From an uncultured Clostridia bacterium (GTDB lineage Bacteria > Bacillota > Clostridia > TANB77 > CAG-508), in assembly GCA_934122125.1 (NCBI GenBank), contig CAKOVW010000003.1, positions 1 through 45,300 of the forward strand: a stretch of DNA of 45,300 nt, given 5' to 3'. Position 1 is the first letter of the stretch. Each line of letters begins with the position of its first letter. Of the stretch, positions 7,344-16,359 are shown piece by piece. Made by a program: the position numbers and the translations under genes. A model generated the notes under the pieces. It ran no database searches, was not told where the DNA came from, and was given only the letters and a program-made list of their open reading frames with translations.

Positions 7344-7378
7344 GATGATTTAGAAGAATAAACCTAAATCATCTTTTT
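7344..7378 (+). terminator. Terminator of sepF-divIVA
   Basis: GATGATTTAG (7344-7353) pairs perfectly with CTAAATCATC (7364-7373) and is followed by five T. It lies nine bases after the divIVA stop codon. Confidence 0.88.
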
Positions 7379-7429
7379 AAATATAAAACTAAAAAAATCT
7401 TGAAAAATAAATTATAATTTAGTACATCT

Positions 7430-7460
7430 AAAATGGCGCCTTGTAAGGGACGCCATTTTT
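7430..7460. terminator. Second hairpin after divIVA
   Basis: AAAATGGCG (7430-7438) pairs with CGCCATTTT (7451-7459) and a T run follows. It acts as a back-up terminator, or as the end of a short transcript. GTACAT occurs on both sides (7422-7427 and 7462-7467). Confidence 0.65.
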
Positions 7461-7519
7461 TGTACATGACGCAAAAAAACATTTCTTTCATAAAAATATT
7501 TGGAGATAATAAAAAATGC

Positions 7520-7548
7520 TTTACATTTAAATTATTTTAATATATAAT
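7520..7548 (+). promoter_or_regulatory. Upstream promoter P1 of rsmD
   Basis: TTTACA (7520-7525) and TATAAT (7543-7548) are separated by 17 bases, a near-perfect sigma-A match. Its start point (about 7555) falls just before the TTACA-box element, which would then be transcribed in a long leader of about 120 bases. Confidence 0.6.
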
Positions 7549-7560
7549 ACAAATGCAATA

Positions 7561-7606
7561 TTACAAAACGTTAACATTATTACAATTGCGTTAAGATAAT
7601 GTTACA
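7561..7606. other. TTACA-box and hairpin element upstream of rsmD
   Basis: TTACAAAA (7561-7568), a GTTAA core and ATTATTACAA (ending 7585) repeat the block order seen before sepF at 6283-6310. An inverted repeat overlaps it: AACATTAT (7573-7580) with ATAATGTT (7596-7603). The element lies between two promoters and could bind a regulator; this is inference. Confidence 0.35.
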
Positions 7607-7621
7607 TTTTTGTTAAAAGCA

Positions 7622-7649
7622 TTGACATATTAGCAGAAAAATATAAAAT
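7622..7649 (+). promoter_or_regulatory. Proximal promoter P2 of rsmD
   Basis: A perfect TTGACA (7622-7627) is followed after 16 bases by TAAAAT (7644-7649), close to the rsmD start at 7675. Confidence 0.6.
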
Positions 7650-7674
7650 ATATGTATATCATTATAGAGGTACT

Positions 7675-8241
7675 ATGAGAGTAATTAGTGGAACAGCAAG
7701 AGGAACTAAATTAAATTCAATTGAAAGCCTTTCAACAAGGCCTACACTTGATAGAGTAAAAGAATCTGTATTTAATATTATTCAAACTAAAATACAAGAT
7801 TCAATTATTTTGGATTTATTCTCAGGAAGTGGAGCAATTGCAATAGAATTTTTAAGCAGAGGAGCAACAAAAGCATATTTATGCGAAAAAAATCCTACTG
7901 CAGTAAAAATGATATACAGTAATTTGCAAAAAACAAAGTTAGAAGATAAATCAACAGTAATTTGTAAAGATTATAAAAAAACTTTAGAATTATTAAAACA
8001 GCAAAATTTGCAATTTGACTTTGTATATGTAGATCCGCCATATCAAGCTAATATTGCAGTTGATTCTGTAACAAGAATTTTATCACTAGATTTACTAAAG
8101 GAAAAGGGAAATATAATCATAGAAACCGATGATGAGAAACGAGAACTACTCGAACTAGAAAAATTAAATGTAGAAATATTAGATATAAGAAAATATGGAA
8201 GAGTAAGTCTTATATTCTTAGCAAAAAGTGCAGAAAATTAG
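7675..8241 (+). CDS. rsmD: 16S rRNA (guanine966-N2)-methyltransferase RsmD
   Basis: RsmD methylates N2 of G966 in 16S rRNA during 30S assembly. The Rossmann-fold S-adenosylmethionine site is seen as LDLFSGSGAIAIE (about residues 46-58) and the catalytic DPPY motif is at 120-123. The N-terminal MRVISGTARG with a downstream TRPTLDRVKESVFN is diagnostic of the family. The length of 188 aa is normal, and ATG 7675 follows GAGG. The usual partner coaD is missing immediately downstream; a coiled-coil protein gene takes that place. Two promoters and a repeated element lie upstream. Confidence 0.95.
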   Translation: MRVISGTARGTKLNSIESLSTRPTLDRVKESVFNIIQTKIQDSIILDLFSGSGAIAIEFLSRGATKAYLCEKNPTAVKMIYSNLQKTKLEDKSTVICKDYKKTLELLKQQNLQFDFVYVDPPYQANIAVDSVTRILSLDLLKEKGNIIIETDDEKRELLELEKLNVEILDIRKYGRVSLIFLAKSAEN

Positions 8242-8263
8242 CACTTGAAAGGGGTTAAAAACG

Positions 8264-8701
8264 ATGGAAATATTTACCTTATTAGAAACTTTAGAGGATA
8301 TGCTAGAAAAGAGCAGAAGTGTTCCTTTTTCTGGCAAATGTATGGTAGATAAAGAAGAAATTCTAGATATAATTAAAGAAATTAGATTAAAATTACCAGA
8401 TGAGCTAAAACAAGCTAAATGGGTAAAAGAAGAAAGACAAAGAATTTTAGTAGAGGCCCAAAATGAAGCTGATGAAATAATTAAAGAAGCTGAAAATAGA
8501 ATTATTTCTATGATTGATGAACATGAAATTACAAGAAAAGCATATGAGAAAAAGGTAGAAATCATAGAAACTGCAAATGAAATGTCAAGAGAAATATCAA
8601 AGGGAACAAAAGAATATGCAGATAGTGTGCTAGCAGGCATTGAAGTTGCACTTCAAGATGCAATGAAGGTAATTCAAAATAACAGAAAAGAACTTAAATA
8701 A
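8264..8701 (+). CDS. Coiled-coil protein resembling ATP synthase B/E-type stalk sequences
   Basis: This 145-aa cytosolic protein has a long charged helical region (about residues 45-135, with patterns such as ERQRILVEAQNEADEIIKEAENR) like those that automated annotation labels as ATP synthase B/E or H subunits. No other ATPase subunit is nearby, so that name is probably only compositional. Similar ORFs follow rsmD/coaD in Clostridia. It is likely co-transcribed with rsmD (22-bp gap, ribosome site GAAAGGGG) and is followed by a terminator. The function is unknown. Confidence 0.65.
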   Translation: MEIFTLLETLEDMLEKSRSVPFSGKCMVDKEEILDIIKEIRLKLPDELKQAKWVKEERQRILVEAQNEADEIIKEAENRIISMIDEHEITRKAYEKKVEIIETANEMSREISKGTKEYADSVLAGIEVALQDAMKVIQNNRKELK

Positions 8702-8712
8702 TAATTTTGAAG

Positions 8713-8746
8713 GGTCAGACATCTTGAAACGTCTGACCTTTATTTT
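8713..8746 (+). terminator. Terminator between the coiled-coil gene and ftsK
   Basis: GGTCAGAC (8713-8720) pairs perfectly with GTCTGACC (8731-8738), followed by TTTATTTT. It sits just 20 bases before the ftsK start, so ftsK must rely on partial read-through or a promoter that I cannot identify clearly. Confidence 0.82.
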
Positions 8747-8765
8747 GTATAAAAGGAGAACACTG

Positions 8766-11123
8766 GTGGCAAAGAGAAGAAAAAAGAAAAATAAGATAGA
8801 TATAAATATAGCAGTTGTAGGGTTAGTAGTACTTAGTGTACTATTAATGATTTTAATATATGCTAAATCAGGTAGCATAGGCAGAATGTTAAGCCCTATG
8901 CTTGGAGGAATAATGGGATTTATAAAGTATATTATTCCGATAGGAACTCTAATAATAGCAATATATATGACTCATAATGATAAAGAATATATGACACATA
9001 AACTAATTCAATATGGAATATTTTTGCTATGTATTGCTGCGTTTTTTAGTATTATAAATGGAAATTTACAAACAGAAGATAATTTTAGCAATATAATAAA
9101 AACAGCCTATGAAAATGGAGAACAGGAAAAATATACAGATGGTGGAGCAATAGGGGCAATAATTGCAGTTCCACTAATTAAAGCATTAGGAAATGTAGGA
9201 GCAATAATAGCAACAATAGGAATAGCTATTATTTTACTAGTATTTATGTTTGGAATTAAGCCAGCAGAATTAATTAGTGATTGGCTAGATGAATTAGAAG
9301 AAAGAAAAGAAGAAAAACGAAAAGAAAGAAAAAGCAAACATTCTTATGAAGAAGAGCCTGTTGTTAAAGAAGATAGAAGAAGCAGAAAATTAAGAGAACA
9401 AGAAGAAGCCTCAAAATTAGCATCTCAGTTTGAAGATCAATTAACAATAAATATAAATGATAAAGAAGAAAAACAAGAAAAGAAAAAATATAATCATGAT
9501 GATTTATCAATTCCTTTCTTTAGTAAAAAGAAAGAAGAAGAAACTTCACCAGATGTAATAGACGCTAATTTGTTTAAGCAAGTAGAGGAACAAAAAGAAG
9601 ATAAAACAAAAGAAGTATTGCAATTAGAACACACAATAACAGAGGAAGATGAAAATTATGAATTTCCACCAGTTCAGTTATTAGCTGAACCAGAGAAAAA
9701 AGCAAACAAGGGTGGAAAAAAGGCTGTAATGGATACAGCAACTAGGTTACAAAAAACTTTGTATAGCTTTGGAGTATCAGCAAAAGTGGAAAATGTATCT
9801 GTTGGACCGGCAATTACTAGATATGAATTAAAGCCAGCAGAAGGTGTAAGAGTTAGCAAAATTGCAAATTTATCAGATGATATTGCTCTTAATTTGGCAG
9901 CTGAAAGTATTCGTATTGAGGCACCAATACCTGGCAAACAAGCTGTAGGAATTGAAATTCCAAATAAAGAAAATGAAGTTGTACATTTTAGAGAAATTAT
10001 AGAGTCAGCAGCATTTCAAGAACATAAATCAAAATTAGCATTTGGACTAGGAAAAGATGTTGCAGGAGAGCCAGTAGTAACAGATATAGCAAAAATGCCA
10101 CACGTATTAATTGCAGGAGCAACAGGTTCTGGTAAGAGTGTGTGCATAAATACATTAATTTCAAGTATAATATATAAAGCAAAGCCAAGTGAAGTAAAAC
10201 TTTTGATGGTTGACCCAAAAGTTGTTGAACTTTCTGTATATAATGGAATACCACATTTACTTATTCCAGTTGTAACAGACCCTAAAAAAGCAGCTGGAGC
10301 ATTAGCATGGGCTGTACAAGAAATGGAAAATCGTTATCAAATTTTTGCTAAAAAAGGTGTTAGAGATATAAAAGGGTATAATGAAGTATCAAAGCAAGAA
10401 GATGGAGGAGTGTTACCTCAAATTGTAATTATTATAGACGAGCTTGCAGATTTGATGATGGTAGCCTCAAAAGATGTTGAAGATTCAATTTGCCGTTTAG
10501 CACAAAAGGCAAGAGCAGCAGGAATGCACTTGGTAATTGCAACACAAAGACCATCTGTAGATGTTATTACAGGTATCATTAAAGCAAATATACCATCAAG
10601 AATTTCATTTGCAGTATCTTCACAAATAGATTCAAGAACAATATTGGATATGGTAGGAGCAGAAAAATTGCTTGGAAAAGGTGATATGCTATTCTATCCA
10701 GCAGGTGCACCAAAGCCTACTAGAGTCCAAGGAGCATTTGTGTCAGACAAAGAAGTAGAAAAAATAGTAGACTTTATTAAAGCAAATGGAGAAGTTAAAT
10801 ATAACGAGGATATAATTGAACAAATTGAAAATGCAAATAAAACAGAAAAGGATTTAGAAGCTGAACAAGCTGCGGATGATGATGGAACAGACCCATTATT
10901 AATGGAAGCAATTGATACAGTTGTAGACACAAGACAAGCCTCTACTTCATTTATACAAAGAAGATTTAAAGTAGGATATGCAAGAGCAGGAAGAATAATT
11001 GACCAAATGGAAGAAAGAGGAGTAATATCAGGATACCAAGGCAGCAAACCTCGTGAAGTGCTTATGTCTAAAGAAAGATGGCAAGAGTTAAAAATGTCAG
11101 CAACAGAAAGTACAGAAGAATAA
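8766..11123 (+). CDS. ftsK: DNA translocase FtsK/SpoIIIE
   Basis: This septal ATP-dependent DNA pump moves chromosome ends out of the closing septum. Four hydrophobic segments lie in the N-terminal 190 residues, followed by a highly charged linker (about 190-330). The motor domain has Walker A GATGSGKS (451-458) and Walker B IIIIDELADLMM. The C-terminal winged-helix gamma domain (about 705-775; STSFIQRRFKVGYARAGRI) reads polar DNA motifs. I chose GTG 8766 because AAGGAG lies seven bases upstream. A longer in-frame reading from 8724 would start inside the terminator hairpin. The length of 785 aa is typical of SpoIIIE-type proteins. Whether it serves division, sporulation or both cannot be told from sequence. 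Confidence 0.95.
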   Translation: MAKRRKKKNKIDINIAVVGLVVLSVLLMILIYAKSGSIGRMLSPMLGGIMGFIKYIIPIGTLIIAIYMTHNDKEYMTHKLIQYGIFLLCIAAFFSIINGNLQTEDNFSNIIKTAYENGEQEKYTDGGAIGAIIAVPLIKALGNVGAIIATIGIAIILLVFMFGIKPAELISDWLDELEERKEEKRKERKSKHSYEEEPVVKEDRRSRKLREQEEASKLASQFEDQLTININDKEEKQEKKKYNHDDLSIPFFSKKKEEETSPDVIDANLFKQVEEQKEDKTKEVLQLEHTITEEDENYEFPPVQLLAEPEKKANKGGKKAVMDTATRLQKTLYSFGVSAKVENVSVGPAITRYELKPAEGVRVSKIANLSDDIALNLAAESIRIEAPIPGKQAVGIEIPNKENEVVHFREIIESAAFQEHKSKLAFGLGKDVAGEPVVTDIAKMPHVLIAGATGSGKSVCINTLISSIIYKAKPSEVKLLMVDPKVVELSVYNGIPHLLIPVVTDPKKAAGALAWAVQEMENRYQIFAKKGVRDIKGYNEVSKQEDGGVLPQIVIIIDELADLMMVASKDVEDSICRLAQKARAAGMHLVIATQRPSVDVITGIIKANIPSRISFAVSSQIDSRTILDMVGAEKLLGKGDMLFYPAGAPKPTRVQGAFVSDKEVEKIVDFIKANGEVKYNEDIIEQIENANKTEKDLEAEQAADDDGTDPLLMEAIDTVVDTRQASTSFIQRRFKVGYARAGRIIDQMEERGVISGYQGSKPREVLMSKERWQELKMSATESTEE

Positions 11124-11140
11124 TTTTTCAAGAGGATATA

Positions 11141-12685
11141 ATGGAGAGAAAAACAGAAAAACTATTACGTAAAATTCATATTAAAGACTATACAAATAGC
11201 TTGGAGAAGGTTTTAGAGGAAAAGAATTTTTCTATAGATACTAAAAATCTTCTTTTAAGCATGGTATATAAAATTGAGAACTCATATAAAGATTATGAAA
11301 AAACAAAAGTGCAGGTATGTGATAAGGGAGAATTTTTAGATAAGATAATAGATATTATAAAAAATGATTGTAATGAAATTATAGTTACAAATAATCCAAT
11401 AGAAGAAAATAAAAAATTTACAGTGGATAAAGAAAATGGAAAAATAATAGCTTTAGGAAATGAATTGACTTTATTAAAAAGTATACTAGTTATGGGACAA
11501 GAGAAAATAAGTTTAGCGGCAGAGGAAAACATACTTGAGCCATCAATTAGCTACTTTTTAAATACAGCCAACTCAGCAAATGAAGTAGAGGTAATTCGTG
11601 ATTTTAATGGTTGGTCCTGGGATATATCAAGCCAAGATATTGAAAATAAACAAATAAATATAGCTTTTCAAACATTGGTATATCTACTAGATTATGAATT
11701 TATAAAAAACTGGATTAACAATACTAGCAAATTGGCAGATTATTTAATGCTTATGGAGAATACACTAGAGGAAAACTTTGGAGAGCAAAGAGCAAAACAA
11801 CTAGTAAAAATATTTTGTAAAATTGCAATTGAAGAAAAATCTAAAAAAGATAAAAAAGAACTAGAAGTATGGGAAAAATTGCAAAGAGATTCAAACATAG
11901 AATTTAAAAAATTAGAAAATAAAGCACAGTACTTAGAAGAACTTACAGAAGAGAAAAAAAGAATAACTAAGCAAATAGAAAAAATTGATAAATTAACCAA
12001 TAATCCAGAGTTATTGAAAAAAGAATATAATGAGAGAAATGCTAAACTTCCAAATAAGGAAAAAATATTTAGTGTTAGGCAGCTTGCTAATAAACTAGAA
12101 GTAGAAAGACAAGAATATGTAGAAAAAATAAAAGAATGTAATAACTTAATAGAACCAAGAGGATATGTTGCACGAAAATTAGAAGTAGAAAAGAAATATG
12201 AGTTTTTAAATTCGTTAGAATTAACATCTGATAAAAACGAGCAATATACAATTTGTAATTTATGTACATTATTTTTAGAATGTTTTAGAATAAAAATTAT
12301 GAAAGCTGCAATAAAACAAGATATAGTTAAGTACATTTATGAACTAAGGTATTATAGATTTTTAATGATTGATAATATTAATAGTTTAAAAGACTTAGAA
12401 GAATTGAAGCAAAAATTTGAAGAGCTAATTGGTGTAATTTATGAAAGAGCGAGAGCACTAAATGTAATAGAAGATGTAACTAAAGATGAAAATGCAAATT
12501 ATGAAATTATAAGTAAAATATTTGATAGCAAAATGATAGATTTAAACAATATGGTGATTGAAACAAAGGTAGAAGATGGTAAATTATTTATAGAATATTA
12601 TGATACAAATATTTTAGAAACAACCATTGAACTACATAGTGATAAAACAATAAAATTAAATAAAAAAACTAAACTATTTGTGTAA
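11141..12685 (+). CDS. Unrecognised 514-aa coiled-coil protein
   Basis: I do not recognise this family. ATG 11141, preceded by AGAGGAT, gives MERKTEKLLRKIHIKDY at the N-terminus. The N-terminal 200 residues look like a globular alpha/beta domain. Residues about 230-360 form a long Lys/Glu-rich coiled coil containing LTEEKKRITKQIEKIDKL. The C-terminal part is again mixed, with a beta-like end. There is no membrane segment, nucleotide-binding loop or obvious catalytic motif. The gene follows ftsK by 17 bp and precedes the beta-CASP nuclease by 15 bp, so the three are probably one transcript. A structural or chromosome-associated role would fit a coiled-coil protein next to ftsK, but that is speculation. 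Confidence 0.65.
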   Translation: MERKTEKLLRKIHIKDYTNSLEKVLEEKNFSIDTKNLLLSMVYKIENSYKDYEKTKVQVCDKGEFLDKIIDIIKNDCNEIIVTNNPIEENKKFTVDKENGKIIALGNELTLLKSILVMGQEKISLAAEENILEPSISYFLNTANSANEVEVIRDFNGWSWDISSQDIENKQINIAFQTLVYLLDYEFIKNWINNTSKLADYLMLMENTLEENFGEQRAKQLVKIFCKIAIEEKSKKDKKELEVWEKLQRDSNIEFKKLENKAQYLEELTEEKKRITKQIEKIDKLTNNPELLKKEYNERNAKLPNKEKIFSVRQLANKLEVERQEYVEKIKECNNLIEPRGYVARKLEVEKKYEFLNSLELTSDKNEQYTICNLCTLFLECFRIKIMKAAIKQDIVKYIYELRYYRFLMIDNINSLKDLEELKQKFEELIGVIYERARALNVIEDVTKDENANYEIISKIFDSKMIDLNNMVIETKVEDGKLFIEYYDTNILETTIELHSDKTIKLNKKTKLFV

Positions 12686-12700
12686 GAAAAGGAGAATTTT

Positions 12701-14350
12701 ATGAAAATAACATTTTTAGGTGCAACCAAAATGGTTACTGGTTCTAACTTTTTAGTAGAAGGAGCTGGTAAAAAATTTTTAGTTGATTGTGGAATGTATC
12801 AAGGTGGGGATAGAGATGAAATGCAAAACCATGAGCCATTTGCATATGATGTAAATGAAATTGACTTTATGTTATTAACACACGCACATATAGACCATTC
12901 AGGTAGAATTCCTAAACTATATAAAGAAGGTTATAGAAACCCAGTTATAACAACAAAAGCAACAAGAGATTTGTGCTCAATAATGTTGCCAGATAGTGGA
13001 CATATTCAAGAACAAGAAATTGAGTGGAGAAACAGAAAAAGAATGAGAGAGGGCAAGGAAGCTCTTCCTCCATTATATACAGCACAAGATGCAATAGATA
13101 CAATGGAAATATTTAAACCAGTAAATTATGACGAAATTGTAGAAATAGACCCTAATATTTATGTAAGATTTAATGATGCAGGACATATGCTTGGATCAGC
13201 AATTATTGAGGTGTGGGTAAAGGAAGATGGCAAAGAAACTAAGGCAGTATTTACAGGAGATTTAGGTAATAATGATATTCCACTTTTATCATCACCAACA
13301 ATGATAGAAACTGCAGATTATTTAGTAATGGAATCAACCTATGGTGGAAGGTTGCATATAAGAAATGATGATAAAGCAAATATGTTTTTAAATATAGTTT
13401 CAGAAACATTAGATAAAGGCGGAACTGTTGTTATACCATCATTTGCAGTTGGAAGAACACAAGAAATTTTATATGAATTAAATAATTTAAAAGACATACA
13501 AGATAGTGAAGAATTCAAGAAAAAATATGCAACATTAATGAGAGCACCTGTATATGTTGATAGCCCACTTGCAATTTCTGCAACAGAAATATTTAGAGAA
13601 AATGCAAATTTATTTGATGAAGAAACACAAGCAATTATTGAAAGTGGAGATAATCCACTAGAATTTCCAGGCTTACAATTTACAAAAACAGCAGAAGAGT
13701 CAAAGGCGTTAAATGAAAAAAATGAGTCAGCAATTATTATTTCTGCTAGTGGTATGTGTGAGGTAGGAAGAATTAAACATCACTTAAAACATCATTTATG
13801 GGATCCTAATAGTACAATTTTATTTGTTGGTTATCAAGCACCAGGAACATTAGGAAGAAGAATAGTTGATGGAGAAAAAAAGGTAAAAATATTTGGAGAA
13901 GAAATTGCTGTAAATGCAAGAATAGAATATATAGAAGGATATTCAGGTCATGCAGACCAAGAATGGTTAATGAATTTTGTATATTCATTTATTACAAAAC
14001 CAAAGCATATCTTTTTAGTTCATGGAGAACCAGCAGGACAAGAAATATTAAAATCAAAAATTGTTGATGAAATAGGTTTACCTGTAACTATTCCAGAATA
14101 TGGTCAAACATACACATTAGACGAAAACTTAACTATGGAACAAACAGTAGCACCAATGACAACTCAAATAGGCGTAAAACGCGAGGTTATGGACAAAATT
14201 AGACTATTAAAAAATGAATTAAATGACATGGAAACTATTGTAAAAGAAGATTATTTATCTAAAAAAGATAATGAGGACGAAATAAGTTTATTAAAATTAA
14301 GACTAAAAGAAATAGAAGACCAAATTGTAAGAATTGTAGAAAAAAATTAA
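12701..14350 (+). CDS. Beta-CASP metallo-beta-lactamase-fold RNase-like protein
   Basis: This 549-aa enzyme belongs to the metallo-beta-lactamase superfamily with a beta-CASP insert, like TTHA0252 of Thermus, and not to the RNase J type. The zinc site THAHIDHSG (HxHxDH) lies near residue 62. Other metal ligands are in DAGHMLGSA and FTGDLGN. Beta-CASP motifs are present: MESTYGG, the His-rich RIKHHLKHHLW, and VHGEPAGQ. Members cut or trim RNA using two zinc ions. A C-terminal extension of about 80-100 residues is helical and charged, longer than in the simplest members. It starts 15 bp after the preceding gene with AAGGAG. The natural substrate is not predictable. Confidence 0.85.
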   Translation: MKITFLGATKMVTGSNFLVEGAGKKFLVDCGMYQGGDRDEMQNHEPFAYDVNEIDFMLLTHAHIDHSGRIPKLYKEGYRNPVITTKATRDLCSIMLPDSGHIQEQEIEWRNRKRMREGKEALPPLYTAQDAIDTMEIFKPVNYDEIVEIDPNIYVRFNDAGHMLGSAIIEVWVKEDGKETKAVFTGDLGNNDIPLLSSPTMIETADYLVMESTYGGRLHIRNDDKANMFLNIVSETLDKGGTVVIPSFAVGRTQEILYELNNLKDIQDSEEFKKKYATLMRAPVYVDSPLAISATEIFRENANLFDEETQAIIESGDNPLEFPGLQFTKTAEESKALNEKNESAIIISASGMCEVGRIKHHLKHHLWDPNSTILFVGYQAPGTLGRRIVDGEKKVKIFGEEIAVNARIEYIEGYSGHADQEWLMNFVYSFITKPKHIFLVHGEPAGQEILKSKIVDEIGLPVTIPEYGQTYTLDENLTMEQTVAPMTTQIGVKREVMDKIRLLKNELNDMETIVKEDYLSKKDNEDEISLLKLRLKEIEDQIVRIVEKN

Positions 14351-14363
14351 AGAGGAAAGACTA

Positions 14364-16304
14364 ATGAAAAATAAATATAATAATGATGCTATAATTGGTG
14401 GTAAAAACATTACCGCCAGTTATACAAAAAATGGGGAGTTACTAAGAGTAATGTACCCATTTCCTGACTTTAGAAGTTGGATAGATGAGTTTAAAACAGG
14501 AGTAAAAGTAAATGACTCAGGAATAATATATTTACATGAAGATATAAATAACCAATATAATCAATATTATACTGAAGATACTAATATTTTACATACTGAA
14601 ATTACAAATACATATTTTAATTTAAAAATAAAACAAACCGATTTTGTTTTATTAAAAAATTCTGTACTAGTAAAAAAATATGAATTTGAAAATAAAAACA
14701 ATATAGAATTAAATGTAAATTTTCTAATACATTCAAAACTCTTAACAAACTGTAATAATATGGTAAGTGGAGAGGTTAAAAATGATGCCTTAATTCAGTA
14801 TTGTCATGATTACACAATGTATACTTTTTCAGACAAGCCGTTTTTAAGTTATCAGATAAACAATACAAAAGAGAATATATCAAGTGGAATAGTAAAAGAC
14901 AAAGACTATATAGGAATGTCATGTGATTCTAGTATAAGCTATGATGTAGGAACGTTAAAACCAAATGAGAAAAAAGAACTAATTGTATATTTGTATTTCA
15001 AAAAAAGTGAAGAAGTAACAGAAGAGATATTTAATAAAGAATTAGTGGAAATTAAAAAGCTAGATATAAAAAAGGAAGAACAAACAGTAGAAAAGTATTG
15101 GAAAAAGTATGTAAAAGAGCATACTGCAATAGAATTAAAAAGGGAAACTAATGCAATAAATAAAAAGTTTAATCAAATATATAAAAGGAGCATTCTATTA
15201 TTTCCTTTATTAATAAATCAAGAAACAGGTGGAATATCTGCAGCAGTGGAAGTTGACGAAAATATGACTAAATGTGGAAGATATAGTTATTGCTGGCCAA
15301 GAGATGCTGTATTTATTACAAGAGCATTAGACAGCTTAAAAATGACTAGAGAAACGGAAAAATTCTATAAAATATTTTGCAAAGATACACAAAACAAAAA
15401 TGGAATGTGGGAGCAAAGATTTTATACAGATAAGAGATTAGCACCATGCTGGGGATACCAAATAGATGAAACAGCAAGTGTAGTTTTTGGAGTTTATGAA
15501 CACTACAAAGTTACAAAAGACCTAAAGTTCTTAAAAGACACATATAAAATGTGCGAAAAAGCAGTTAAATTTTTATGTACATATATGGATAATATTCTAG
15601 GAACAAAGGACAAATCAGACATTGTAAAAAATGAAATTGAGGCAACTTATCATACAGAAAACAGAAATAAATTACCAGACAGCTATGATTTGTGGGAAGA
15701 AAGTGAAGGAATACATTTATATTCTTTAGCATGTATTTATTCTGCTTTTAATGCAATAACAGAAATTCATTCTATATTAAAGCCAGAATATGAGCAAAAT
15801 AACCGTTTAAAAGTAGAAGCAATGAACAAACTAGAAAATGCTACTAAAAAATATAATCAAGAAATAAAAAAGTACATTTCAAATAATTTATATAATGAAA
15901 AAACAAAAACTTTTACAAGAAATTTAAAAGACGAAAAAACAGATATAAGCCTACTAGGAGTAGTAACACCATTTGATATTTTCTCTCCAAAAGAAAAGAA
16001 AGTATTAAATACAATAGAAAAAATAAATATGACGTTAAGAACTTATACAGGTGGATATTTAAGATATGAAAATGATAATTACTGTGAAGGTAAAAATCCA
16101 TGGACAATAGCAACTTTGTGGATGGCAATGTACTACCAAAAATCAGGAGAAAAAAGAAAAGCAAATGAGTGTATAGAATTTGTTATAAAATCAGCAAATG
16201 AGCATGGATTTATAGCAGAGCAAGTAGATAACCAAACAATGACATCAGCATGGGTAAATGGACTAGCATGGGCACATGCAATGTTTATAGGTTTATATGA
16301 ATAA
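14364..16304 (+). CDS. Glycoside hydrolase family 15 (glucoamylase/glucodextranase-like)
   Basis: This 646-aa cytosolic enzyme (no signal peptide) has an N-terminal beta-sandwich of about 270 residues and a C-terminal (alpha/alpha)6-barrel. The barrel shows GH15 landmarks: RYSYCWPRDAVF, WGYQIDETAS, the general acid in DLWEE (E445/E446) and the general base in IAEQ (E619), plus NPWTIATLW. GH15 enzymes release glucose from alpha-glucans or trehalose by inversion, so a role in turnover of intracellular glycogen or oligosaccharide is inferred. No other glycogen genes are near. It follows the beta-CASP gene by 13 bp and appears to end the ftsK-started transcript. The exact substrate remains open. 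Confidence 0.85.
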   Translation: MKNKYNNDAIIGGKNITASYTKNGELLRVMYPFPDFRSWIDEFKTGVKVNDSGIIYLHEDINNQYNQYYTEDTNILHTEITNTYFNLKIKQTDFVLLKNSVLVKKYEFENKNNIELNVNFLIHSKLLTNCNNMVSGEVKNDALIQYCHDYTMYTFSDKPFLSYQINNTKENISSGIVKDKDYIGMSCDSSISYDVGTLKPNEKKELIVYLYFKKSEEVTEEIFNKELVEIKKLDIKKEEQTVEKYWKKYVKEHTAIELKRETNAINKKFNQIYKRSILLFPLLINQETGGISAAVEVDENMTKCGRYSYCWPRDAVFITRALDSLKMTRETEKFYKIFCKDTQNKNGMWEQRFYTDKRLAPCWGYQIDETASVVFGVYEHYKVTKDLKFLKDTYKMCEKAVKFLCTYMDNILGTKDKSDIVKNEIEATYHTENRNKLPDSYDLWEESEGIHLYSLACIYSAFNAITEIHSILKPEYEQNNRLKVEAMNKLENATKKYNQEIKKYISNNLYNEKTKTFTRNLKDEKTDISLLGVVTPFDIFSPKEKKVLNTIEKINMTLRTYTGGYLRYENDNYCEGKNPWTIATLWMAMYYQKSGEKRKANECIEFVIKSANEHGFIAEQVDNQTMTSAWVNGLAWAHAMFIGLYE

Positions 16305-16359
16305 AAAATTATAATTTCTTTAACTAGATTTATACATTAAGAAAGGAATGATATTTAAA

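Noticed and set aside
8264..8701. Real ATP synthase stalk subunit
   Set aside because: No other ATPase subunits are present and the likeness is only coiled-coil composition.
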